This document shows, piece by piece, positions 1-8,467 of a stretch of 64,000 nucleotides of DNA. The first letter of the stretch is position 1; each line of letters opens with the position of its first letter. Source of the DNA: an uncultured Myxococcales bacterium (GTDB lineage Bacteria; Myxococcota_A; UBA9042; DTJE01); assembly GCA_903936705.1 (NCBI GenBank), contig CAIZWN010000070.1, positions 62,001-126,000 of the forward strand, in the 5' to 3' direction. Made by a program: the position numbers and the translations under genes. The notes beneath the pieces were generated by a model. It ran no database searches, had not been told where the DNA came from, and was given only the letters and a program-made list of their open reading frames with translations.

Positions 1-185
1 TCGGCGGCCACGTCTGCCTGCACGTCCTGCGGGGCATCCACGGTCGTATCGGCCAGGAGATCGACCAGCGGCACATCCCCAGCGCCGTCGTCGGTTCCCG
101 AGTTCGACGAGCCGCACGCGGCAAGTGCCATGCACAGCAATATCGCCGCGATCAGCTTCATTGGATTAAGAACGTCGGTGCGCAT
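1..185 (-). CDS. Lipoprotein, N-terminal part (cut by window edge)
   Basis: Only the N-terminus (about 61 residues) lies in the window. The start at 185 is chosen because AGGAGG sits 5 bases upstream; a second in-frame ATG at 161 lacks this. After a short n-region and a hydrophobic segment comes a lipobox (LAAC), then a linker rich in Asp, Val, Ala and Thr. This is the same secreted-lipoprotein architecture seen at 9124, 36076, 57163 and 57376. The mature domain lies outside the window, so no function can be given. Confidence 0.75.
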   Translation of the reverse strand, partial: MRTDVLNPMKLIAAILLCMALAACGSSNSGTDDGAGDVPLVDLLADTTVDAPQDVQADVAA

Positions 186-216
186 CGGATCCTCCTGGAA
201 TTCCATGGCTGGCGGG

Positions 217-222
217 ATTATA
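217..222 (-). promoter_or_regulatory. -10 element for the edge lipoprotein
   Basis: On the minus strand these bases read TATAAT, a perfect sigma-70 -10 box, about 30 bases upstream of the AGGAGG/ATG of the lipoprotein at 185. No good -35 hexamer is seen 16-18 bases upstream, so the call rests on the -10 box and its position in the short gap between two minus-strand genes. Confidence 0.4.
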
Positions 223-227
223 GGGGG

Positions 228-1655
228 TCACTGAGTTCCAGGCGAGAGGGAATTCGGGTCGGGGTAGTCATGCGCGGGGCCGGAACAGGAACCCAGCGTG
301 ATTGCCGGGTCGCCACGATCGAAGTCGGCCTGCAGATAGTTGCGAAAGCCGGGAGGCTCACCGCGGTCGGTCCACCGCGATACCGAGGCCCAGGTCCCGG
401 TATTTGCGAACGACACCCCTTGCGTCAGGGGAATCAACGCAGGGCGGTGAGTATGTCCCATTGTGACCAGCTTGACCGGCACAAGGTCAGCGATGGATCT
501 GGCGATAGATGGCAGCTTCGAGTCCACCGTGAACACGTCCTCGCCATGGACCGCGCGTTCGTAGACGAAAAACACCAGGGGAAAACATGACAGCGGAACC
601 ATCAGCTTGATCCACAGCGGGATGGGGACCAGCGCCAGTGCCACCGTGCCGCCTATCATTACCAGCGACATCACCAGCCGGTCTATCCAGAATTCGCGGA
701 TGATACGAAAAAAGCGGCTGGTTATCGGCGGCCGTTGCAGTCGTTCGAGGCCATCGACGGTGACGTCGGCCAGGCCGTTGTCGTGCACCACGCCTTCGCG
801 CAGTCCCTGATAGCCGTCGGGGCGTTTGCGCAGGTGCTTCTTCAGTCGCAACAGGCGCGCCATCACGACCATGCTGCCCCAGAACCAGATCCAGACCAGG
901 CTGCGCCGCTTGAAGGCGTAGAAGCGCAGCCAGTGAATCGCATAGCTGAATACGTTCTGGATGAAGTCCGTCGAATGCGGGTTGAAAAACCCCATTCGCG
1001 TCATCAGATAGCGGTTCGAAAGGTTGCCCATGGGCAGCGCCAGCAATTCCTCGTTGCCGATGTTCACGGTGGGGTGCAGCAGAAACTTGAACGACGAGTA
1101 GTAGTCGTACTGGTTGCCGTGTTCGGCATATATCTCGCCCGGAACGTAGTAGAACCAGGGTTCGAACCGGATCGAACTAGGGTCACATGTGCCGCCGCCC
1201 TCCTTCACTCGGGCCAAAAGGCGGTCGACAATGACCTGGCGCACTTCAAGGAAATGCAGTTCCCGGTCGTGATTACCCATCACGATCACGACCTCGTGAC
1301 CACTGCACAGCACTCGCGCCAGGGTCCTGATGAAAACAGGGTGGTGGTCCAGGATGCGATCGCATTTCCATGCTGATTTGGGCCCAGTTGGATCCAGGCC
1401 GCGCAGGCGTTCCGAACGGCTGACAGGCCAGGCTGGCGGGGAAGGGACCGCGCAGACGAGGTCGAAATCCAGGATGTCCCCGTTCAGGACCAGCGTGAAG
1501 CACGCCGCTTCCGGCCGGCTGTCGATAGACTGATTGACCAGCCGTTCGAGGTCGTAATCGAATACGTGACGGCTGGACTTGTACGCCTTCCATCCGTCAT
1601 GGTGTTCCTCTACGTCGCAAAGGTGGAGGTCGCTGACGACAAGACAGCGATGCAA
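228..1655 (-). CDS. Metallophosphoesterase with membrane segment
   Basis: A 475-residue calcineurin-like phosphoesterase. Metal-ligand motifs are in order: SDLHL (residues 8-12), GD (59-60), GNHD (127-130), an EHGNQ histidine near 179 and GHTH (400-403). A strongly hydrophobic stretch at about 327-365 and another near 250-265 suggest membrane attachment, unlike the compact soluble UDP-2,3-diacylglucosamine hydrolases (about 240 residues) that share the fold. The start is TTG, because the first motif begins only seven codons later and no ATG fits. The substrate is unknown; a phospholipid, lipid A precursor or nucleotide would all suit the family. It is read toward the edge lipoprotein 42 bases away. 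Confidence 0.8.
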   Translation of the reverse strand: MHRCLVVSDLHLCDVEEHHDGWKAYKSSRHVFDYDLERLVNQSIDSRPEAACFTLVLNGDILDFDLVCAVPSPPAWPVSRSERLRGLDPTGPKSAWKCDRILDHHPVFIRTLARVLCSGHEVVIVMGNHDRELHFLEVRQVIVDRLLARVKEGGGTCDPSSIRFEPWFYYVPGEIYAEHGNQYDYYSSFKFLLHPTVNIGNEELLALPMGNLSNRYLMTRMGFFNPHSTDFIQNVFSYAIHWLRFYAFKRRSLVWIWFWGSMVVMARLLRLKKHLRKRPDGYQGLREGVVHDNGLADVTVDGLERLQRPPITSRFFRIIREFWIDRLVMSLVMIGGTVALALVPIPLWIKLMVPLSCFPLVFFVYERAVHGEDVFTVDSKLPSIARSIADLVPVKLVTMGHTHRPALIPLTQGVSFANTGTWASVSRWTDRGEPPGFRNYLQADFDRGDPAITLGSCSGPAHDYPDPNSLSPGTQ

Positions 1656-1826
1656 ATCGGGCCCCCGAAAGAAGATACGACTGCGGGCGAGTATACCTTA
1701 CGCGAGTCGTTGGCGCTTTTCCGTTGCTGTTTGTTGAGGCGAGGCCGCGAGGTCGGGTGGAGCATGAATCTGGCGGTGCTATTAGGCAAGATCGGAAGCG
1801 CAGACAGTTCGATTCAAGCTGGGGAG

Positions 1827-4151
1827 CTATCCGAGGATCGGGCAGTCCGCGGGGCAGTTTGCACTGTCCTCGCCAGCCTTGGGGTCGCATGACTTGTCGC
1901 CGCAGGGCATTCCGCAGGTCGCCTTGCACATCCCTAGAACGCAATCCCAGCTTCCGTAGCACTTGACAGTCCAGGGGAGGCCCAGACATTCAAAGTCGGA
2001 CGAGCACTCGACAACTATTGGTTGGCATCCGCAGCCCGTCTTCAGATCCAGCATGCACTGGCCCTTGCGGCCTGTCGTCAGCAGGCACCCGTCCGGCTTG
2101 CACTCGGGGTTGAAATCCTTGATGCAGGGATCCAGGACCTTTTCGCCTGCGCAGCCGCAGCCCGAGGTGGAATCGAGCTGGCAGCGATCGTTGATTGTCA
2201 ACGGGTTGCCGTCATCGCACAGCACGGGCTTGCAGACCGGGTTTGTCTCCTTGGCGCAGGGGTCGATGATCTCGTCTCCAGCGCATCCGCAGCCCAGTTT
2301 CAGGTCAAGAACGCACCGGTCGTTGAAGGTGCGCGGGTTGCCGTCGTCACACAGGGACGGCTTGCATTGGGAATTAAGATCCTTGATGCATGGGTCCGTA
2401 ATCGGCGTGCCCACGCAACCGCAGGCGCCGGTGTCCAGCTTGCCGCACTGGTCGTTGTCGGTGGTCGGGTCGCCGTCGTCGCACAGGACAGGCTTGCATT
2501 CGGGGTTGAAATCCTTGGCGCAAGGATCGGCGAGGACGTCCCCGACACAACCGCATCCCAGCTTCAGGTCCAGGACGCAGCGGTCGTTGGTGGTCAGCGG
2601 GTTGCCGTCGTCGCACAGCTTGGGTTCGCACTTGGGATTCAGGTCCTTGCTGCACGGGTCGGTTACCTGGGCGCCAAAGCATCCGCAGGCGCCGGCGGCG
2701 TTTTTCTGGCACTTGTCGTCGTTTGTGAACGGGTTTCCATCGTCGCACAGCTTGGGTTCGCACTGCGGGTTCAAGTCCTTCATGCACGGGTCGGTCACCT
2801 GGGAGCCGAAACATCCACAGGCGCCCGTGGTGTTCATCTGGCACTTGTCGTTGAAGGTGAACGGATTGCCGTCGTCGCACAGCTTGGGTTCGCACTTGGG
2901 ATTCAGGTCCTTGCTGCACGGGTCGATTACCTGGGTGCCGAAGCATCCGCAGGCGCCGGCGGCGTTCTTCTGGCACTTATCGTCGTTGGTGAAGGGGTTT
3001 CCATCGTCGCACAGTTTGGGTTCACATAGGGGATTCAGGTCCTTCATGCACGGGTCGGTTGCCTGGGTGCCGAAGCATCCGCAGCCGCCGGCGGCGTCCT
3101 GCTGGCACTTGTCGTTGAAGGTGAAAGGGTTGCCGTCGTCGCACAGCTTGGGTTCGCATTGGGGATTCAGGTCCTTGCTGCACGGGTCGGTCACCTGCGT
3201 GCCGAAGCATCCGCAGCCTCCGGCGGCGTCCTGCTGGCACTTGTCGTTGAAGGTGAACGGATTGCCGTCGTCGCACAGCTTTGGTTCGCACTGCGGGTTC
3301 AGGTCCTTCATACACGGGTCGGTAAGCTGGGTGCCGAAGCATCCGCAGCCTCCGGCGGCGTCCTGCTGGCACTTGTCGTCGAAGGTGAACGGATTACCGT
3401 CGTCGCACAGTTTGGGTTCGCACTGGGGATTCAGATCCTTGCTGCACGGGTCGGTTACTTGGGTTCCAAAACACTCGCAGCCGCCGGCGGCGTCCTGCTG
3501 GCACTTGTCGCCTGTGGTGTCGGGATTGCCGTCGTCGCAGGGTTCCGGCTTGCACTCGGGGTTCAGTTGCTTGTCGCAGGGGTCAATGACCTGCGTTCCC
3601 TGACAACCGCAGGAACCGTCATCCATCTTGGCGCACTTGTCGCCGGTGGTGTCGGGATTGCCGTCGTTGCAGGCCTCCGGCTTGCACTCGGGGTTGAACT
3701 GCTTGTCACAGGGGTCCATGACCTGCGTTCCCTGACAACCGCAGGACCCGTCATCCATCTTCGCGCACTTGTCGTCGGAGGTGGTCTGGTCGCCGTCATC
3801 GCATGCCTCGGGTTTGCACTCGGGGTTGAGTTCCTTGCTGCACGGATCCGTGGGGACTGGGGTGCCGGCGCATTCGCACAGGCCGTTCGAGGTCAGCGCG
3901 CACTTGTCGCCCGTGGTTGTCTGGTCGCCGTCATCGCATGCCTCTGGTTTGCATTCGGGGTTTAAGGGACGCTCGCAAGGACCTTGCGTTACGTCTGTTC
4001 CAAATTCCGCAGTCTGGTCGGTACCAACATCAGGTACGTCTTGACCGATACCGTCGGCAAGGCCCACATCGGTGCCGGGACCGCTTGGGCCGCAACTGCT
4101 CGCAACCGCCAGGGTCAACATTGCTGCCATCACCAATCGCGTTTTCATCAT
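1827..4151 (-). CDS. Lipoprotein with fifteen 44-residue Cys-rich repeats
   Basis: A 774-residue secreted protein. It starts at the first of two adjacent ATGs behind GGGAGGAGG (4156-4164). A signal peptide ends in a lipobox-like ASSC around residue 20, followed by a Gly/Asp-rich linker to about residue 56. Fifteen tandem repeats then run to about residue 716; each begins with DPC, contains LNPxCxP and CDDGNPxT, then DKC and a closing CxC, giving six Cys. The central repeats are nearly identical, the outer ones more diverged, and the last is shortened. The C-terminus is a different Cys-rich module with a GEDSANCPADC segment resembling short Asp/Cys calcium-binding-like repeats of myxobacterial surface proteins. 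The DDGN loops could bind calcium, but that is inference. A sigma-54-type promoter lies just upstream. Confidence 0.85.
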   Translation of the reverse strand: MMKTRLVMAAMLTLAVASSCGPSGPGTDVGLADGIGQDVPDVGTDQTAEFGTDVTQGPCERPLNPECKPEACDDGDQTTTGDKCALTSNGLCECAGTPVPTDPCSKELNPECKPEACDDGDQTTSDDKCAKMDDGSCGCQGTQVMDPCDKQFNPECKPEACNDGNPDTTGDKCAKMDDGSCGCQGTQVIDPCDKQLNPECKPEPCDDGNPDTTGDKCQQDAAGGCECFGTQVTDPCSKDLNPQCEPKLCDDGNPFTFDDKCQQDAAGGCGCFGTQLTDPCMKDLNPQCEPKLCDDGNPFTFNDKCQQDAAGGCGCFGTQVTDPCSKDLNPQCEPKLCDDGNPFTFNDKCQQDAAGGCGCFGTQATDPCMKDLNPLCEPKLCDDGNPFTNDDKCQKNAAGACGCFGTQVIDPCSKDLNPKCEPKLCDDGNPFTFNDKCQMNTTGACGCFGSQVTDPCMKDLNPQCEPKLCDDGNPFTNDDKCQKNAAGACGCFGAQVTDPCSKDLNPKCEPKLCDDGNPLTTNDRCVLDLKLGCGCVGDVLADPCAKDFNPECKPVLCDDGDPTTDNDQCGKLDTGACGCVGTPITDPCIKDLNSQCKPSLCDDGNPRTFNDRCVLDLKLGCGCAGDEIIDPCAKETNPVCKPVLCDDGNPLTINDRCQLDSTSGCGCAGEKVLDPCIKDFNPECKPDGCLLTTGRKGQCMLDLKTGCGCQPIVVECSSDFECLGLPWTVKCYGSWDCVLGMCKATCGMPCGDKSCDPKAGEDSANCPADCPILG
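2004..3983 (-). repeat. 15 tandem 132-bp coding repeats
   Basis: In-frame tandem array encoding the 44-residue units of the Cys-rich lipoprotein. Units 5 to 10 (roughly 2.6-3.5 kb) differ at only a few residues, while units 1-3 and 11-15 have diverged, the pattern expected when unequal exchange duplicates and homogenises the middle of an array. Unit 1 is 45 residues and unit 15 is 42. Such an array can change copy number between strains and can collapse in short-read assemblies. Confidence 0.9.
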
Positions 4152-4200
4152 CAAACCTCCTCCCAAGGGCGGCCCACCGGGACCGCTCTCCCCTGCTTAG

Positions 4201-4216
4201 TGCAGGGAGCATGCCA
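4201..4216 (-). promoter_or_regulatory. Sigma-54 (-24/-12) promoter of the Cys-rich lipoprotein
   Basis: The minus strand reads TGGCATGCTCCCTGCA. Against the sigma-54 consensus TGGCACG-N4-TTGCA the GG and GC dinucleotides have exactly the required spacing, and only two informative positions differ (C to T in the -24 box, T to C in the -12 box). Transcription would begin near 4190, about 40 bases before the ATG at 4151 and upstream of its ribosome binding site. Confidence 0.7.
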
Positions 4217-4306
4217 AATGGATTCAACCTTCATAAGGGTTTAATACTAGAGGGGTTTGTGAGTAATGTCCATTTGGTCGGTTGTCTGACAGGCGTGGGC
4301 GCACCC

Positions 4307-4336
4307 GGATGTCACATGGGGTGTCCCGGGACATCC
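4307..4336. promoter_or_regulatory. Palindrome, candidate enhancer site for the sigma-54 activator
   Basis: The 12-base perfect palindrome TGTCCCGGGACA (4322-4333) is overlapped by a second inverted repeat, GGATGTC at 4307-4313 with GACATCC at 4330-4336. It lies about 90-130 bases upstream of the -24 element of the minus-strand sigma-54 promoter, the usual distance for an enhancer-binding protein, and between that promoter and the FHA/sigma-54 activator gene. The rest of the 4164-4508 gap holds a TATTCT box at 4421-4426 that could serve the activator and nothing else recognisable. Binding by the adjacent activator is inferred. Confidence 0.45.
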
Positions 4337-4508
4337 AGACGTCGGCATTGTGTGTGTCGCGTATTTTCGCCATCTTTGTGCGGCCGTAGTCTCGGCCTCC
4401 TGGTTGCAGGCCCAGCGTGCTATTCTCAATCGTCGGGCCGTCGGCGCGATGTCGGGTTCGTCCGGGCCGATGATCGCGGCCCCCGGGGTACAAGCCTATT
4501 GGAGGGTC

Positions 4509-5861
4509 ATGAAGCGGCGATCGACACAGACGATGGATGTCTCCAAGCCTGCAAAGGCCAAGATTCACCAGTTGCTCCAGATTCATCCACCAGTTTCTCC
4601 AGGGGTCTCGCCTGCCACGGTTCTTTTGCCCAGGACGGTGATTGGTCGTTCGAACGAAGACGGGGCGAACCTTGTCCTGGCAGATCCGCTGGTATCGCGC
4701 GTTCATGCAGAACTGCGATTCGAGGGAGGTTCCTGGGTCGTCACCGACCTCGACAGCAAGAACGGAATCTTTGTGGACGGGGTTCGTGCGGCCCATGCTG
4801 CCATGCGGGATGGGTCCGTTCTGCGCCTTGGAAAGACGTTGCTGGTCCTGCGCGAAATGGGGCTGGAGGTGCCGCCGCCGCTTCCGCCGGGACTTCCGTT
4901 TCGGGGAAATTCACCCGCCTTGCGCCTGGTGGAGGAGACCTGTCGTCGCATTGCCGGATCAGACGGGACCGTGCTGCTGCGGGGCGAAACCGGGACGGGC
5001 AAGGAGGTTTTTGCCAGGTATCTGCATGCCTGTTCGGGGCGTCTTGGGCGGTTCGTTGCCGTCAATTGCGCCGCTGTTTCGGGCGGGCTGTTCGAAAGCG
5101 CTTTCTTCGGCCACCGGAAAGGGGCGTTCACCGGTGCCGCGAGGGACTTTGGCGGTTATTCGAGGGCCGCGGCGGGCGGGACCCTGTTCCTGGACGAGGT
5201 TGCCGAGATGCCCGACGAGTCGCAAGCAAAGTTATTGCGATTCCTGGAGACGGGTGAGATCGCCACCATCGGCACTACCGACGAGACTTCAATCGATGTG
5301 CGATTCATCGCCGCGACCAACCAGGATCTTGAAGCCCGGCTTGCCTCGGGGCGCTTTCGAGGGGACCTTTTCGCGAGGCTGTCCCGGCGGATTATTGTGC
5401 TTCCTCCCTTGCGTCATAGACCCGAGGACGCGCTGGCGATTGCCATCGATCGTCTGCCACCAGGTCACAGAGGTTTGTCGGCGGATGCCGCCGAGGCGCT
5501 GGCGGTTCACGAATGGCCTTTCAACGTTCGGGAGTTGTTGGCGGCCATTGACGTCGCGATCCAGGATGCCCCCGACAATGTCATGCTGCCAGTGACTGCG
5601 TTTCCCGAGGCAGTGCGGCATCGCATCGTGCAGCGCACCGCACCGGTCAGTCCTGCCGCAAGCCCCATTCCTGGTTCTTCGGATGGGATGGACTCCACTG
5701 TCGTGGCCCCGGATGTGCCTGGGGCCGAACCGATTCCGACCCGCGAACAGTTCGAGGGGATCTTTCGGGATTGCGACGGCAACGTGTCCGAGATTGCCAG
5801 GCGTCTGGGGCGCGATCGGCGCCAGGTCTACCGATGGATGGAACGCTTCGGCCTCCGGTGA
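4509..5861 (+). CDS. FHA-domain sigma-54-dependent transcriptional activator
   Basis: A 450-residue enhancer-binding protein. An FHA domain at about residues 40-115 (motifs GRS, SRVHAEL, SKNGIFV) would read phosphothreonine on a partner, typically through a Ser/Thr kinase. The AAA+ domain has Walker A GETGTGKE (159-166), the sigma-54 contact loop GAFTGA (205-210) and Walker B TLFLDE (225-230). A Fis-type helix-turn-helix closes the protein at about 420-450. The frame is open back to an ATG at 4350; 4509 is chosen because GGAGG lies just before it and the FHA domain begins soon after, though the spacing is short (3 bases) and 4449 is also possible. This FHA-AAA-Fis layout is common in Myxococcota. 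The divergent lipoprotein with its sigma-54 promoter is the obvious target. Confidence 0.9.
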   Translation: MKRRSTQTMDVSKPAKAKIHQLLQIHPPVSPGVSPATVLLPRTVIGRSNEDGANLVLADPLVSRVHAELRFEGGSWVVTDLDSKNGIFVDGVRAAHAAMRDGSVLRLGKTLLVLREMGLEVPPPLPPGLPFRGNSPALRLVEETCRRIAGSDGTVLLRGETGTGKEVFARYLHACSGRLGRFVAVNCAAVSGGLFESAFFGHRKGAFTGAARDFGGYSRAAAGGTLFLDEVAEMPDESQAKLLRFLETGEIATIGTTDETSIDVRFIAATNQDLEARLASGRFRGDLFARLSRRIIVLPPLRHRPEDALAIAIDRLPPGHRGLSADAAEALAVHEWPFNVRELLAAIDVAIQDAPDNVMLPVTAFPEAVRHRIVQRTAPVSPAASPIPGSSDGMDSTVVAPDVPGAEPIPTREQFEGIFRDCDGNVSEIARRLGRDRRQVYRWMERFGLR

Positions 5862-5929
5862 TGCTGTTTCTGATCGCCTGTTGATACGATCGCGTGCGTC
5901 TGCGTTTCAAAGTGCTAGTATGCCCCTCA

Positions 5930-7057
5930 ATGACGACCTGGATCACAAGTCACGCCGAGCTCGAAGCGCTGGTGCGCTGCATCAGAAGCGAGTCCGTAGT
6001 TGCCATCGATACCGAATCCGACAGCCTGCACCACTATCGCGAGAAGGTATGTCTGGTGCAGGTGGGGCGCCGGAATGCGGAACCGGTCCTGGTGGATCCG
6101 CTGGCGCTGATGGATCTGTCTCCTCTTGCGGCCCTGGCCAAGGAAATGTCGCCGGAACTGGTTTTCCACGGCGCCGACTACGACGTCGCGTGCCTGAAGA
6201 GGGATTTTGCCTTCAGTTTCGGAAACCTGTTCGACACCATGATTGCGTCGCGCCTTCTGGGCGAAGTCGATTTCGGGCTGTCTGCCTGCCTTCTGCGTGA
6301 ACTGGGGGTGCATGTCAGCAAGGACGAGCGGTTGGCCGACTGGTCGCTGAGGCCGCTGGACCCCCTGCGCGAGGCCTACGCCCTGGCCGACGTCGAACAT
6401 CTTGTAGCCTTGAGGGATCGCCTGGTTGATCGTCTGCGTGAGGCTGGGCGCGAGGCCTGGGTGCGCGAGGAATGCGCGGCCGTGGCGGCGTTGCCGGCTG
6501 CCGTGCCGGAACCAGAGCCAGCCGATTTTCGCAAGTCGAGTGCTTGCCCTGATTTGAATCCGCGCGGGCTGGCCGTACTGAAGTCGCTGTACGAGGCTCG
6601 CGAGGCCATATGCCGAGCTACCGACCGGCCTCGGTACAAGGTGGCCGGGGACAGGGATCTGGCTGTTCTTGCCTTGGGACTGCCTCATGATGCGGGGGAA
6701 CTTGAAAGACTGCGCGGGGTTCCCAGGAATATCCTGCGGCGTCCGGGGCCCTGGCTGGATGCCATCAGACGCGGGCTTTCTGATGCCCCTGTGCAGTTGG
6801 ACCCGCCGCCGTCACGTCCGCGAACAGACCCTCGAGTTGCGGAGCGTATCGGACGGCTGCGAGCCTGGCGTCCCGAGGTCGCAGCGCGCTTGCGTCTTGA
6901 TCAAGGGGTGCTGCTGCCGCAACGCCTGATCGTGGCTCTGGCCGTTGATGACCCGCGCGACAGGGATGGGCTGGAGCGGATCGAGGGCCTGCGATCATGG
7001 CGGGTGGACGCACTGGGGAACGAGATTCTGAAAATCTTGAGCGGAAAAACCGGCTGA
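5930..7057 (+). CDS. rnd: Ribonuclease D
   Basis: A 375-residue DEDD-family 3'-5' exoribonuclease that trims tRNA and other small RNA precursors. The catalytic acids are visible: D27 and E29 in AIDTES, D84 in HGADYD, and the tyrosine-type exo III motif Y150 to D154 (YALAD). An HRDC-like domain follows, recognisable around residues 210-280, and a Pro/Arg-rich tail completes the protein. Length matches E. coli RNase D. The ATG at 5930 is preferred over an upstream in-frame GTG at 5894 because the fold begins immediately after it; neither has a clear Shine-Dalgarno. It ends five bases from the convergent porin-like gene. Confidence 0.88.
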   Translation: MTTWITSHAELEALVRCIRSESVVAIDTESDSLHHYREKVCLVQVGRRNAEPVLVDPLALMDLSPLAALAKEMSPELVFHGADYDVACLKRDFAFSFGNLFDTMIASRLLGEVDFGLSACLLRELGVHVSKDERLADWSLRPLDPLREAYALADVEHLVALRDRLVDRLREAGREAWVREECAAVAALPAAVPEPEPADFRKSSACPDLNPRGLAVLKSLYEAREAICRATDRPRYKVAGDRDLAVLALGLPHDAGELERLRGVPRNILRRPGPWLDAIRRGLSDAPVQLDPPPSRPRTDPRVAERIGRLRAWRPEVAARLRLDQGVLLPQRLIVALAVDDPRDRDGLERIEGLRSWRVDALGNEILKILSGKTG

Positions 7058-7062
7058 TTGTT

Positions 7063-8451
7063 TCAGCGGAAGATCGGAATGTACGTCTTGACGACGACGT
7101 TCCAGTAATCGTCAAAAACGATAGCGTTGTACCCGTCAACGACCTTGCGCCAGCTGAACGCCACATCGACAGGAATATAAACAGGCAGCAGCGAAATTGA
7201 CGCGCCAAGCTGGATCGCGTGTGTCGTCTGCTGGCCCAGCAGCTGAAGCCCCTTCGCCATCTGGATGAAATAGTAGTCGCCGTCCAGTTCTGGTTCCTGG
7301 GAATGGCTGACGCCGTAGCCGACCTGCAGGCCCAGAAGCGCAACCTGGATGCCAAGCTGGGCGGTCCAACCGATCCCAAAGCCCGGCGTGTACTTGAAGG
7401 TCCCGCCCTTCTGCAGATGGCGCAGATCGGGGAACTGGTTGAAGACGGACGGGTCGTTGAAGGCCTGAAGGATCTTTCGGTCGGGCTGAGTCGTGAAATT
7501 CGTCGGATAGCGCCTGTGCTGCGCAAATCCGTAAGACATGCTGAACTCGCTGGAAGCGACAATGTCGACCCAGTAGGAATACTTGTAGATTCTGAGGTCG
7601 TAACCCTGGGTGAAACCGACCGCCCAGCCACCGATGCCGGTGTCAATTTCGGGGCCGGTGCCCAGCGTCAGCGACGAATTCGAGTTGGCGATTCTGCCGG
7701 TGGGGAAGAACACGCGGGCCGTGAAGGCAGCCGACATGCGTGGGGTGCGCCATGGATTCCAGGAGAAGCCAGTGTTGATATCGCCCAGAACCCAGTCGGC
7801 GTCGTACTTCAACTGGGGGACGGGGCGACCCACGGCTGGAAGAAACTGGTACAGCTTTCGCAGGCCTTCCTTCCGCGCAAAATCCGGGTCGGGCGTGCCG
7901 TCTGGGTTGTTGCCGGTCAGCGGCTTTCCGTCCGGACCCAGCACCTTCGGGTTGAAGCCCAGGTGCATGTACTGGTAAGGCAGTTCGAAGTACCAATCGA
8001 AGTTTCCAAGGATGCCGTACGATGCCTGGAAGACGTGGCCGCCGCCGTGGCCAGCCAGTCCGACGTCCAGCTTGCCTCCGGGCAGTGCCAGTGGCGCCAT
8101 GACCGGGCCGATCTGGTGCTTGTCGTTGTAGCGTCGCCCCGCCTTCAACTGCGTATAGTCCCATTTTACCGACGCGTAGCCCTTGGGCAACTGGGCCGAC
8201 ACTCCGTACAGATCGGCTTTCCCGACCTCGTCCAGTTCCTTGTCTATGAATTTTGTCCACTTCTGCCAGGCGTTCAACGGCTTGGCTGGCTTCTTGATGC
8301 CGTCAGCCGACGTCGCAGGCTGGTCCTCGGATGACCCACCCACGGCCTTGTTGATGCCCTTGCCAGTCGCGCGGGACTGGGAGAAACCAGGTGCAGCGGC
8401 CAGCAGCAGGGCGGCCATCCCGAGGACCGAAACTATGGTTCGCGTCTTCAT
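7063..8451 (-). CDS. Outer-membrane beta-barrel-like protein
   Basis: A 462-residue protein with a clear signal peptide (cleavage after GFSQS, about residue 25). The mature part has alternating aromatic/polar strands, many Tyr/Trp, long Gly/Pro/Asp loops and a terminal strand ending in Phe-Arg, as expected of an outer-membrane barrel of the MetA/phenol-degradation or DUF3570-like type. No family can be named. It follows 16 bases after the 9124 lipoprotein on the same strand, so the two are probably co-transcribed and may act together at the outer membrane. Confidence 0.6.
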   Translation of the reverse strand: MKTRTIVSVLGMAALLLAAAPGFSQSRATGKGINKAVGGSSEDQPATSADGIKKPAKPLNAWQKWTKFIDKELDEVGKADLYGVSAQLPKGYASVKWDYTQLKAGRRYNDKHQIGPVMAPLALPGGKLDVGLAGHGGGHVFQASYGILGNFDWYFELPYQYMHLGFNPKVLGPDGKPLTGNNPDGTPDPDFARKEGLRKLYQFLPAVGRPVPQLKYDADWVLGDINTGFSWNPWRTPRMSAAFTARVFFPTGRIANSNSSLTLGTGPEIDTGIGGWAVGFTQGYDLRIYKYSYWVDIVASSEFSMSYGFAQHRRYPTNFTTQPDRKILQAFNDPSVFNQFPDLRHLQKGGTFKYTPGFGIGWTAQLGIQVALLGLQVGYGVSHSQEPELDGDYYFIQMAKGLQLLGQQTTHAIQLGASISLLPVYIPVDVAFSWRKVVDGYNAIVFDDYWNVVVKTYIPIFR

Positions 8452-8467
8452 GGTGTTTCCTCGCTCC

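Noticed and set aside
1963-3603. 546-codon plus-strand open frame across the Cys-rich repeats
   Set aside because: It is the mirror of a tandem repeat in GC-rich DNA; it has no signal, ribosome site or family, and the minus frame has signal peptide, RBS and sigma-54 promoter.
2004-3983. CRISPR-like array
   Set aside because: Units are 132-bp contiguous coding repeats without unique spacers.
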